DNA from: Planctomycetota bacterium | Lineage (GTDB): Bacteria > Planctomycetota > Phycisphaerae > UBA1845 | Length of the DNA stretch: 6,593 bases | Direction: 5' to 3' | Assembly: GCA_022561415.1 (NCBI GenBank) | Contig: JADFRH010000135.1 | Location: 1 to 6,593 of the forward strand | Part shown: piece by piece, positions 1-5,812 of the stretch | Layout: every line of letters starts with the position of its first letter | How positions within the stretch are numbered: the first letter of the stretch is position 1 | Program-made: the position numbers and the translations under genes | Notes under the pieces: model-generated | Seen by the model: the letters and a program-made list of their open reading frames with translations, nothing else | Told to the model about the DNA's origin: nothing | Database searches by the model: none

Positions 1-1
1 C

Positions 2-1564
2 GTTCTTTTCGTCCGCGTTACGCCCGTCGATGTGAACCTTGACGAAGAGGATATCACCTCGAAAGATCGTTTTCGCTGTCGAGCCGAGCTGCGCCTTCGC
101 ATCAGCCTGGTTCCCGAGCGCGGCGAACTGGTCTCCTTCTTGAGCGGCGTCGTCGGCAGCCATCGGGTGGTCCAAGCCGCCGGTCTGTCGCGCTTCATCG
201 AGCCAGAGATACGAACGACCCTGGCAGCGGTTGCGAGCCAGCGCGACGCGGCCGACCTCGTCAGCGGTGGCTGCGCCAAAGACTTTGCCAATGCGATTGC
301 CGACGCGCTCAAGCCTTTGCTGTTCTCGGCCGGGATGATTCTCTCCGCGGCCCCGGTCGTTCGTTTCGAGTCGGACACGGTTCGCGCCGTGCAGGAGACT
401 CAGCAACGCGCGGCTCAAGAGAAAGCGGAGCACGACGCGGCGAGGCAGGTCCAGCTCGCGCTGGAGAAGGCGCAATCCGGACATCTTGACCATCTGGCGG
501 ATCTGCTCGCGAGGCTCAAAGAACTGGCCGCCAAGTCGCCGGGCGTTGAACTCCCCGAACTCATTCGCACGTTTGCCGAGCGTGAGCGCGGCGAGGTCTA
601 CGAGGCGCTGTTTGGATCTCAGACCCCCACGACGCAAACGCAATGGATCGTCGTGGCCGCCGGTGACGAGCTGCTGTTTATTGATCCAATGAATCTCGAA
701 ACGCCGCGTCGCCGCCTGGCCGTGTCGGGCGAAGCCGGCCCGGTCCGGTCCATTCAAACGGTTGAAGGTGGGAAGGGTCCACCGGTCCTCTGGCTCGGCG
801 CCTCGACGGGTGTCTACCGCTGGCCGATCGACCGCAACGAGCCCGATCTGACGCTGGCCGTCGAGAACGCGCCGAAGGTCCAGGGCGGTTTCAACGCCGT
901 GGCGTCGATCGGCGACCGCGTTTTCGCGTCACACTCCGAACTCGGACTCATCGCGTGGAACTTGGCCGAGCCGGGCGATGGCCGGCGTCTGTTCGAGTCG
1001 ATGACCCGCGAGGCCAAAGCGGTTCGTGCCGTCTGCTGCTTCGACGGTGAAATGTACTGCTCGATCGACGACCGGGTGATCTGCACGCCAGTGGACCAAA
1101 GTGGTGACTTACCGGCGCGGATCTACACCGGCAGCGCGTCCACGATCACGTCGATCTGCCCGACTTACGACGGGCTCTTCGCCGGCAATGGAAACGGAGA
1201 CGTTCTGCACTGGCCGAGCGAGCGCGACACCAACCCCGAGCGTTTGCACACCGGAGCGCACCGTGCGACCGAATCGGTCTGGCACATTGCGACCGACGGC
1301 GTTAAGCGATTGATCTTCGCCGACACGTCACTGCACATTCACGCCCGCGTGCTGGGCGACACCTACGCGTGTCGATACGAAGCAGGCGGACAGACGCTGC
1401 GCCGCGTCGAGATTGCGCCCGACCTTCTCGTGGCCACCAACGATCTTCGCGATCGGCTGATCTGCTGGACGCCCGGCGAGCCCGCCAAACCCAGCGGCGT
1501 CATCGCCATCTCGCGTCTCACCGGCCGCAGCATTCAGGACGTGTGCTTGGTGGCGAAGGTGTAG
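2..1564 (+). CDS. SPFH/band-7-like protein with coiled coil and C-terminal beta-propeller-like domain (5' partial)
   Basis: The reading frame is open to the left edge (the codons from position 2 read V-L-F-V-R-V-T-P-V-D), so the true start lies upstream. The GTG at 32 is only the first in-frame start-type codon. Numbering from that GTG, residues 1-115 have the pattern of an SPFH/band-7 domain: the D-I-T-S-K-D-R-F step, then alternating strand residues, then helices ending near A-G-M-I-L. Residues about 115-195 are rich in E, Q, A and K and look like a coiled coil with a following helical hairpin. From about 204 (W-I-V-V-A-A-G-D-E-L-L-F-I-D) to the end, repeated strands with G-D, W and V-A-A blocks suggest a WD40- or PQQ-like propeller. 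SPFH proteins form membrane-associated scaffolds, and a propeller would add a protein-binding face. No catalytic motif is visible. The next gene is on the other strand. Domain assignments are by eye: coding status is certain, the propeller is likely, the SPFH part is moderately supported. Confidence 0.7.
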   Translation, partial: VLFVRVTPVDVNLDEEDITSKDRFRCRAELRLRISLVPERGELVSFLSGVVGSHRVVQAAGLSRFIEPEIRTTLAAVASQRDAADLVSGGCAKDFANAIADALKPLLFSAGMILSAAPVVRFESDTVRAVQETQQRAAQEKAEHDAARQVQLALEKAQSGHLDHLADLLARLKELAAKSPGVELPELIRTFAERERGEVYEALFGSQTPTTQTQWIVVAAGDELLFIDPMNLETPRRRLAVSGEAGPVRSIQTVEGGKGPPVLWLGASTGVYRWPIDRNEPDLTLAVENAPKVQGGFNAVASIGDRVFASHSELGLIAWNLAEPGDGRRLFESMTREAKAVRAVCCFDGEMYCSIDDRVICTPVDQSGDLPARIYTGSASTITSICPTYDGLFAGNGNGDVLHWPSERDTNPERLHTGAHRATESVWHIATDGVKRLIFADTSLHIHARVLGDTYACRYEAGGQTLRRVEIAPDLLVATNDLRDRLICWTPGEPAKPSGVIAISRLTGRSIQDVCLVAKV

Positions 1565-1577
1565 CACAAACAATAAT

Positions 1578-1620
1578 CCGTAGCCGTGCTTCCACGGGTG
1601 CCACTGCTCCGCGAGCAGTG
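1578..1620. repeat. GTAGC-led double hairpin just after the SPFH-like gene
   Basis: Fourteen bases after the stop codon, the leader CCGTAGC runs into a hairpin with stem CCGTG/CACGG (1584-1588 and 1593-1597) and loop CTTC. A perfect 8-bp inverted repeat follows, CACTGCTC/GAGCAGTG (1602-1609 and 1613-1620), with loop CGC. There is no T tract, so it is not a classical intrinsic terminator, although two strong stems could still protect or end the transcript. The leader matches that of the first hairpin after the permease gene (5284-5290), which suggests one dispersed repeat family. The rest of 1565-1702 holds nothing I can name. Confidence 0.6.
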
Positions 1621-1702
1621 AACGGACGGGTAGTTTGACATTTCCAAGGTTGAACCCCTCTATCTCAATAAGAGCAAGCTGGACGCCCCGTCTTGCGACG
1701 TA

Positions 1703-2278
1703 TCAGGGACCGAGTAGTCTTTTTGCCATCTTGAAATGCTCTGTTTCGCCTACTTTTCTGTCCCAGTAAGCATGTTGCAGCCTGCGAAGCATGTCTTGAA
1801 GGGAATCGGCCGCTACCATCGCTTTACGCACATCGCATATCCCTCCGAGTAGTAGCTTGCCATCTACTTGGCACGAGACTGAAGTTCCAACGGTCATTTT
1901 GACAGGAGAGTCGCTGTCGACGTCGTGCATGGGCTCTCCTTCCTCTTTCTTGCCCGCGCCAAAATATTCATCATCGTGCTCGCGCTTGTTTCTGACAACG
2001 TGGCAGGGCTCGATGACGGCTAGGAAAGCTACGATTGGTTGTGGGTCGTCTACAATCTTCTTAAGCTTCTTGAGCCACCGTTGGGCTTTCATGCATGCAA
2101 CAAGAAAAAAGTGTTCTTCCATCATACGAGTAGTCAAGGGTGGATAATGCTGTCCCTCCTTTTGATTCCAGGCGTGGAACACCCTTTCGCCTTGGTGTAT
2201 GAGTGCTTGAAGCCAGTAGATTGAATGTACCAGAGTCGTGTTGTTTTCTGCCTTTTCTGAATCCTTGTCTTTCGCCAT
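1703..2278 (-). CDS. HEPN-like helical protein with R-N-x3-H motif, hypothetical
   Basis: The protein is 191 residues from ATG at 2278. Residues 14-106 appear mostly helical, with amphipathic stretches around 17-36, 50-75 and 81-101. The last carries R96-N97-K98-R99-E100-H101 followed by D-D-E-Y-F. R-N-x3-H is the catalytic signature of HEPN ribonucleases, where a metal-independent RNase site forms in a dimer. A related non-toxin HEPN fold with an R-N-x3-E-H-like helix is also possible. Residues 122-150 look like a small strand region, and 150-175 form another helix. The frame stays open upstream to a TTG at 2401, adding 41 residues. I chose the ATG because the extension has only a rare start codon and a poorly spaced AGGA. 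Neither start has a strong Shine-Dalgarno sequence. The gene is less GC-rich than its neighbours, stands alone, and faces away from the importer operon. It is plausibly acquired cargo. No MNT-like nucleotidyltransferase antitoxin partner is adjacent. Confidence 0.6.
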   Translation of the reverse strand: MAKDKDSEKAENNTTLVHSIYWLQALIHQGERVFHAWNQKEGQHYPPLTTRMMEEHFFLVACMKAQRWLKKLKKIVDDPQPIVAFLAVIEPCHVVRNKREHDDEYFGAGKKEEGEPMHDVDSDSPVKMTVGTSVSCQVDGKLLLGGICDVRKAMVAADSLQDMLRRLQHAYWDRKVGETEHFKMAKRLLGP

Positions 2279-2448
2279 AACGATGTCGCTCGATCGCGGT
2301 ACCAAGAATCCGGGTTTTGAAGGTCGGGACTTGATGATCCTGGATCCCAGCTGAATGTCCAGCCTGCCGGTGCCATCGGTGTCGCGCCGGTAGATTGGCA
2401 AGATGGCATGTGTTTTCCTTCTTGCTTGCTCGCGCGTACCATGCGCCT
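2279..2448. other. Divergent intergenic region between the HEPN-like gene and the importer operon
   Basis: This stretch must carry the promoters of both divergent genes if the ATG starts at 2278 and 2449 are correct. I see no convincing -35/-10 pair in either direction. I also see no cobalamin riboswitch, since the conserved B12-box pattern is absent. The minus strand is open in all three frames here, so an N-terminal extension of the HEPN-like gene back to the TTG at 2401 cannot be excluded. Confidence 0.4.
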
Positions 2449-3342
2449 ATGTTCCGATGGCGACTAATTGGGTGCGTTTTGTTCGCGGGCTCCGCGATTC
2501 TTGGTGGGAGTGTGTTTGCGCAGCCGGGTGCAGGCGCCCAGCCCGTCCCGCGTCGCATCATCACCATCGCGCCCAACGCGGCCGAGATCATTTGCGACCT
2601 CGGCGCCTGCGATCGCATCGTGGCCGTGAGCAAGTTCTGCGTGTATCCGCCCCAGTTACGCGAGCGCCCGCGCGCAGGCGGCCTGTTCGACCCGGACCTG
2701 GAAAAAATCGTCGCCCTGCGCCCCGATCTGATCGTGCTGCGCGGTCACAACGAATCCATCGAGCGCCTCTGCGAAAAGCGAGGCATTCGTGTCTACAAAG
2801 ACGACACCCAGACGCTCGCGGAGATCGAACAAACCACGATGGAACTCGGGCGCATGCTCGGGCTCGAGAGTCGCGCCATCGAAATCGTCAAACAGATGCG
2901 TAAGACGGTTCGATCCATTCGCAAGCGCGTCGCCGACCGCGACAAGCCCCGCGTGTTCATGACCTACGCCCGCCGGCCGGATCGCCTCGCCAATCTACTG
3001 ACGGCCGGTCCCGGTACGTTTCTTGCCGAGATGATCGAGATCGCCGGCGGCACCAACGTGTTCGCCGACCTCGACATGCGCTATCCACAGGTAAGTCTCG
3101 AAGCGATCATGGCCAAGCGCCCGGACGTCGTGATTGAACTGGTCCCCGAGGTTGAGCTGACGCCGGCGCTGCGGCGATCGATGCGGGCTCAATGGTATGC
3201 CCTCGGACCGATCCCGGCCGTCAAGAACGATCGCGTTTACTTCCTGACCGACGACAACGCGTTGATTCCCTCGCCACGCGTCGTCGAGATCATCGACAAG
3301 GTGTCACGCCTGTTGCACCCGGAGAAAACCGGTGGACCCTGA
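2449..3342 (+). CDS. Periplasmic substrate-binding protein of a BtuF/FhuD-type metal-chelate importer
   Basis: This 297-residue protein captures a chelate, such as cobalamin, heme or ferric siderophore, in the periplasm and delivers it to the permease encoded two genes downstream. The ATG at 2449 is preferred over the TTG at 2395 because it gives a clean signal peptide: F-R-W-R-L, a hydrophobic core at 7-22, and a signal peptidase I site after V-F-A (residue 24). Lobe 1 (about 36-120) starts with R-R-I-I-T-I-A-P-N-A-A-E. A long linking helix (124-160) is followed by lobe 2 (167-292). E85 in L-E-K-I-V-A-L-R-P-D and E218 in S-L-E-A-I-M-A-K-R-P-D sit where E. coli BtuF has its permease-docking glutamates E72 and E202. 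The segment C64-V-Y-P-P-Q resembles the C-x-Y-P-P element common in cobalamin-type binding proteins, so cobalamin is my first guess, with heme or siderophore possible. The 3' end overlaps the ATPase start by 11 bp. Family certain, substrate open. Confidence 0.9.
   Translation: MFRWRLIGCVLFAGSAILGGSVFAQPGAGAQPVPRRIITIAPNAAEIICDLGACDRIVAVSKFCVYPPQLRERPRAGGLFDPDLEKIVALRPDLIVLRGHNESIERLCEKRGIRVYKDDTQTLAEIEQTTMELGRMLGLESRAIEIVKQMRKTVRSIRKRVADRDKPRVFMTYARRPDRLANLLTAGPGTFLAEMIEIAGGTNVFADLDMRYPQVSLEAIMAKRPDVVIELVPEVELTPALRRSMRAQWYALGPIPAVKNDRVYFLTDDNALIPSPRVVEIIDKVSRLLHPEKTGGP
3321..3324 (+). promoter_or_regulatory. Ribosome binding site deciding the GTG start of the ATPase gene
   Basis: GGAG lies seven bases before the GTG at 3332, inside the end of the binding-protein gene. 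The alternative ATG at 3353 has no such site in front of it, so the GTG start is preferred. The arrangement suggests translational coupling. Confidence 0.7.
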
Positions 3343-4150
3343 CGGCGCGGTCATGCTCGAACTCGACGACGTTCGCTTCGGCTTTGAGAACCGTCCCGAT
3401 TTCCTCGGACCCATCTCGGCCGTCGTTCGTCGGGGCGATTGCTGGGCGATCGTCGGCCCCAACGGCGCCGGCAAGAGCACGCTCCTTCGCATCATGGCCG
3501 GGCTGCTTGCGCCGCAGTCGGGAAGCGTTTCGCTCGAAGGCAACCCGCTGGGTAGTCTGACGGGGCGTGGACGAGCGAAGCGGATCGCGTTCGTCGCCCA
3601 ATCGACCGGCGGCGAGTTGGACTTTTCCGCGCGTGACGTCGTGATGATGGGCCGATTCCCGCACCGTTCGTTCGGGCTGTTCGAGTCGGCAGGCGACGGC
3701 CGGTTTGCCGATCGCACCATGACGATCACCGACACGGCCGAATTCGCTGATCGCCCCATGAAAACGCTCTCCGGCGGCGAGGCGCAGCGCGTCCATCTCG
3801 CGGCCGCTCTCGCCCAGGATCCCTCGGTGCTGCTTCTCGACGAGCCGACGGCGTCGCTCGACCTTCATCATCAGCTCGCCATCTTCGAGATTCTCCGCGA
3901 CCGCGCCGACCGCGACGGTCTGGCCGTCGTCGTCGTCACGCACGATGTCAACCTCGCCGTCCGATTCTGCTCGCGCGTTCTGCTGTTGCACGAGGGCGGC
4001 GCGGTGGCACAGGGCACGCCCGACGAAGTACTGACCCCCAAACAGCTCGCCCCGGTCTACGGTGTCGAGATGGTGACACTGATGCACCCGGACGATCCTG
4101 CCCGACGATGGATCGTTCCGCTCGAACGTACGAGCGAGGCGCCGCGATGA
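3332..4150 (+). CDS. ATP-binding subunit of the metal-chelate importer (BtuD/FhuC family)
   Basis: This 272-residue cytoplasmic ATPase powers the importer, probably as a homodimer under the permease dimer. All the family motifs are intact and in order: Walker A G-P-N-G-A-G-K-S-T at 42-50, Q-loop Q90 (F-V-A-Q), signature L-S-G-G-E at 146-150, Walker B V-L-L-L-D-E-P at 166-172, D-loop S-L-D at 175-177 and the switch histidine H204 (V-T-H-D-V-N). Length and the D-V-V-M-M-G-R-F-P-H segment at 102-111 match the FecE/FhuC/BtuD group rather than other ABC families. The start is GTG at 3332, backed by a well-spaced GGAG and overlapping the binding-protein stop by 11 bp. The stop overlaps the permease start as ATGA. 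The short C-terminal tail after 245 carries no recognised regulatory domain. The substrate cannot be read from this subunit. Confidence 0.95.
   Translation: MDPDGAVMLELDDVRFGFENRPDFLGPISAVVRRGDCWAIVGPNGAGKSTLLRIMAGLLAPQSGSVSLEGNPLGSLTGRGRAKRIAFVAQSTGGELDFSARDVVMMGRFPHRSFGLFESAGDGRFADRTMTITDTAEFADRPMKTLSGGEAQRVHLAAALAQDPSVLLLDEPTASLDLHHQLAIFEILRDRADRDGLAVVVVTHDVNLAVRFCSRVLLLHEGGAVAQGTPDEVLTPKQLAPVYGVEMVTLMHPDDPARRWIVPLERTSEAPR
4136..4139 (+). promoter_or_regulatory. Ribosome binding site for the permease start at 4147
   Basis: GAGG lies seven bases before the ATG at 4147, which itself overlaps the ATPase stop as ATGA. This supports the ATG over the longer in-frame start at 4108, which would place 13 polar residues before the first membrane helix. 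Confidence 0.7.
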
Positions 4151-5277
4151 AATCACTCACGCCCCGTCGCTACCGGCTCTCGCTCGTCGCCTGCGTGTTC
4201 GGCCTGCTCGGGCTTCTCGCGCTGAGTCCCGGCATCGGAACCGAGTCGTCTTCGTTCGGCTGGTGGGACGCCTGGCGCGCGAGGCTCGGTATCGAGATCC
4301 CCGCACGCGAACTTCTCGGGCGCGAGTTCGCCGACCTCGACGGCGACGGGGCGATCTCAACAGAAGAGGCCGAGGGCTTCGCCGAACTCGCTCGCGAGAT
4401 AGGCTTTTCCCAGCGCTTCGCCCGATCGCTGCTCGCGCTGCAGGTGGGCATGACGCTGGCGCTGTGCGGCGCGACGTTTCAGGTGCTGTTTCGCAACCCA
4501 CTCGCAACGCCCTACACGCTTGGCATCGCCAGCGGCGGCTCGCTCGGAGCGCTTCTCGCCATTCGCCTCGGTCTGACGTTCTCGTTTCTGGGTGTCACGG
4601 GCTTGTCCCTGTGTGCGTTCGGCGGAGGCCTGGCCGTCGTGACGACTGTATTCGTGCTGGCCCGCGGGGCGAAGCGGCTTACCTCCAACGAGTTTCTTCT
4701 GGCCGGTGTCACGATGGGTCTGTTCTGCTCCGCCATGATGATGCTGGTCACGGCCGTTTCGAGCGAGCGCGAGACCTTCGCCATGGTTCGATGGATGATG
4801 GGCTCGCTCGACCCGGTGAGCTCGTCGCAGAGCGCCGCACTGTGGCCGCTGATTCTGCCCGCCTGGGTCGTGTTGGTGCTGTCGGCCCGATCGCTCAATC
4901 AATACCGCCTCGGCGACGAACTCGCGGCCACGCGCGGTGTGAACGTAGCCGTGACTCAGGGCATCTGTGTCGTCGTGTGTACGCTGGCGACGGCCGCCAT
5001 CGTGGCGAGGTGCGGACCGATCGGCTTCGTCGGCCTCGTCGTGCCGCACATGGTGACGCTCGTGCTCGGCAGTGACTGCCGCTTGCTCCTGCCCGCGTCG
5101 GCGCTGACCGGCGGAGCCTTCCTGATTATCTGCGACTGGGCCTCGCAGGTAACCATGCGCACGGCCGGCTGGCTGACCGACCGCCACCTCGGCAGCGCCA
5201 CCCTCCCCATCGGCGTAGTCACAGCCATCGTCGGCGTCCCCACGTTTCTAATTCTGCTACGCGCCCGGCGAAGGTAG
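4147..5277 (+). CDS. FecCD/BtuC-family permease of the metal-chelate importer, with an EF-hand loop between TM1 and TM2
   Basis: This 376-residue inner-membrane protein would form a dimeric channel for the chelate delivered by the binding protein. TM1 spans about 11-30. The family motifs follow: R-N-P-L-A-T-P-Y-T-L-G at 116-126, N-E-F-L-L-A-G-V at 181-188, L-G-D-E-L-A-A-T-R-G-V at 255-265, G-F-V-G-L-V-V-P-H at 293-301, and L-P-I-G-V-V-T-A-I-V-G-V-P at 353-365. About ten hydrophobic segments can be counted. The periplasmic stretch at 31-92 is unusual. It contains D63-x-D65-x-D67-G-x-I70-x-x-x-E74, a textbook 12-residue EF-hand calcium loop with an acidic helix after it. The L-R-L-P-R motif that usually precedes TM2 is replaced by I-G-F-S-Q-R-F-A-R. 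The start is ATG at 4147, overlapping the ATPase stop by 4 bp. As the last gene of the operon, it is followed by hairpin repeats. Family certain; calcium binding is inferred from sequence only. Confidence 0.95.
   Translation: MKSLTPRRYRLSLVACVFGLLGLLALSPGIGTESSSFGWWDAWRARLGIEIPARELLGREFADLDGDGAISTEEAEGFAELAREIGFSQRFARSLLALQVGMTLALCGATFQVLFRNPLATPYTLGIASGGSLGALLAIRLGLTFSFLGVTGLSLCAFGGGLAVVTTVFVLARGAKRLTSNEFLLAGVTMGLFCSAMMMLVTAVSSERETFAMVRWMMGSLDPVSSSQSAALWPLILPAWVVLVLSARSLNQYRLGDELAATRGVNVAVTQGICVVVCTLATAAIVARCGPIGFVGLVVPHMVTLVLGSDCRLLLPASALTGGAFLIICDWASQVTMRTAGWLTDRHLGSATLPIGVVTAIVGVPTFLILLRARRR
4333..4368 (+). other. EF-hand calcium-binding loop coding segment within the permease
   Basis: Residues 63-74 of the permease supply D, D, D, G, I and E at loop positions 1, 3, 5, 6, 8 and 12, with serine at position 9. 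That is a complete canonical EF-hand or dockerin-type loop. By topology it faces the periplasm, where calcium is plentiful. Only one loop is present, so pairing would have to occur across the permease dimer or with the binding protein. Confidence 0.75.
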
Positions 5278-5283
5278 CGACAA

Positions 5284-5427
5284 CCGTAGCGTCGGGGCTT
5301 GTCCCCGGCGCATCATTGCGCCGCCCGCCGCCATGTGGCGCCGGGGTTTATCCCCGACGAATCCGCATCCCACGTAGCGCCGGGGTTTATCCCCGGCGTG
5401 TGCGCCACCCATAAAGGGTGGCGCTAC
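5284..5427. repeat. Cluster of four GTAGCG-type hairpin repeats after the importer operon
   Basis: Copy 1 (5290-5310) has stem CGTCGGGG, loop CTTGT and stem CCCCGGCG. Copy 2 (5339-5359) has CGCCGGGG, TTTAT and CCCCGACG. Copy 3 (5378-5398) has CGCCGGGG, TTTAT and CCCCGGCG, a perfect 8-bp stem. Copy 4 (5402-5424) has GCGCCACCC, ATAAA and GGGTGGCGC, a perfect 9-bp stem. Read on the minus strand, copy 4 starts TGTAGCGCCACCC and has the same TTTAT loop, so it is an inverted member. Copies 1 and 3 carry a GTAG leader. The cluster starts seven bases after the permease stop. It resembles REP-type intergenic palindromes and may also act as a rho-independent-like transcript end, but lacks a T tract. 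Confidence 0.8.
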
Positions 5428-5594
5428 ATCTGCACCGCGCGGCGCCGATGGGCGACGACCACCGCGGCCGGGTGGCCCATGTCCTTTGAACGTGGGGGAG
5501 ACGACGATATGCGCTCAAGGCCACGCCGACGCATCTTCGTAGACATGACGATCCAATTCCCGTCAAGTCCTGCTGGAACCAGCCCGGATTCTTC

Positions 5595-5624
5595 TTGACG
5601 CTGGCCCGGCCGATCTCCTACAGT
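5595..5624 (+). promoter_or_regulatory. Possible sigma-70-type promoter upstream of the lectin-like gene
   Basis: TTGACG at 5595-5600 and TACAGT at 5619-5624 are separated by 18 bases. This is close to the housekeeping consensus in an otherwise GC-rich stretch and points towards the gene at 5813. The implied leader would be about 180 bases. No operator is recognised. Confidence 0.35.
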
Positions 5625-5801
5625 GGCGGAACGGAAATCGAAAAACATCTTGATGCTGTCATCTTCGACAGCCGTGGGGTGCCGTCATGGTCTCCGTAAA
5701 CAAAGCTGGCGAAGGCCCAACTCAGCAACGCCGTCATGGCCGTGGTGTGGGATCAGTGCGGGTGCCGAGACCGAACGGGAGACATTAGTTTCGAAACATT
5801 A

Positions 5802-5806
5802 GGGAG
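5802..5806 (+). promoter_or_regulatory. Strong Shine-Dalgarno sequence before ATG 5813
   Basis: GGGAG within AGGGAGAG lies six bases before the ATG at 5813 and is the clearest ribosome binding site in the right part of the window. The frame it opens is not the frame that carries the plausible signal peptide downstream, which argues for an early frameshift. Confidence 0.6.
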
Positions 5807-5812
5807 AGAAGC

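Larger units (their letters stand above)
5428..5812. other. Noncoding stretch between the hairpin cluster and the broken lectin-like gene
   Basis: No open frame here looks like a protein: the candidates overlap the hairpins, are rich in arginine and histidine, and lack a Shine-Dalgarno sequence. The 9-bp word CCGTCATGG occurs twice near the right end, around 5682 and 5731. A possible promoter lies at 5595-5624. Otherwise I see nothing I can name. Confidence 0.5.

Noticed and set aside
1635..1664. TTGACA with a TATCTC-like -10 on the plus strand
   Set aside because: The -35 hexamer is perfect, but the -10 is poor and no plus-strand gene follows; the next gene is on the opposite strand.
2279..2448. 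Cobalamin riboswitch upstream of the importer operon
   Set aside because: A few G/C-rich words look vaguely suitable, but the conserved B12-box pattern and the ordered paired regions are not present.
3290..4156. Long minus-strand open frame opposite the ATPase
   Set aside because: The plus strand has all ABC ATPase motifs intact; the minus product is an antisense artefact of codon bias.
4357..5187. Long minus-strand open frame opposite the permease
   Set aside because: It is a shadow of a GC-rich gene: the product is rich in H, R, Q and G with no domain, while the plus strand encodes a clear membrane protein.
5284..5427. CRISPR array
   Set aside because: The repeats are spaced irregularly, one is inverted, and there are no spacers of uniform length and no cas genes. 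They are dispersed palindromes.
5299..5598. Plus-strand 99-codon open frame
   Set aside because: It runs through the hairpin repeats, its residues reflect the repeat sequence (A-P-G-F-I-P twice), and it has no ribosome binding site.
5736..5812. ATG at 5736 as the start of the lectin-like gene
   Set aside because: It keeps the domain frame open, but there is no ribosome binding site, the N-terminal residues are polar and cysteine-rich, and the hydrophobic export segment would begin some 50 residues in.
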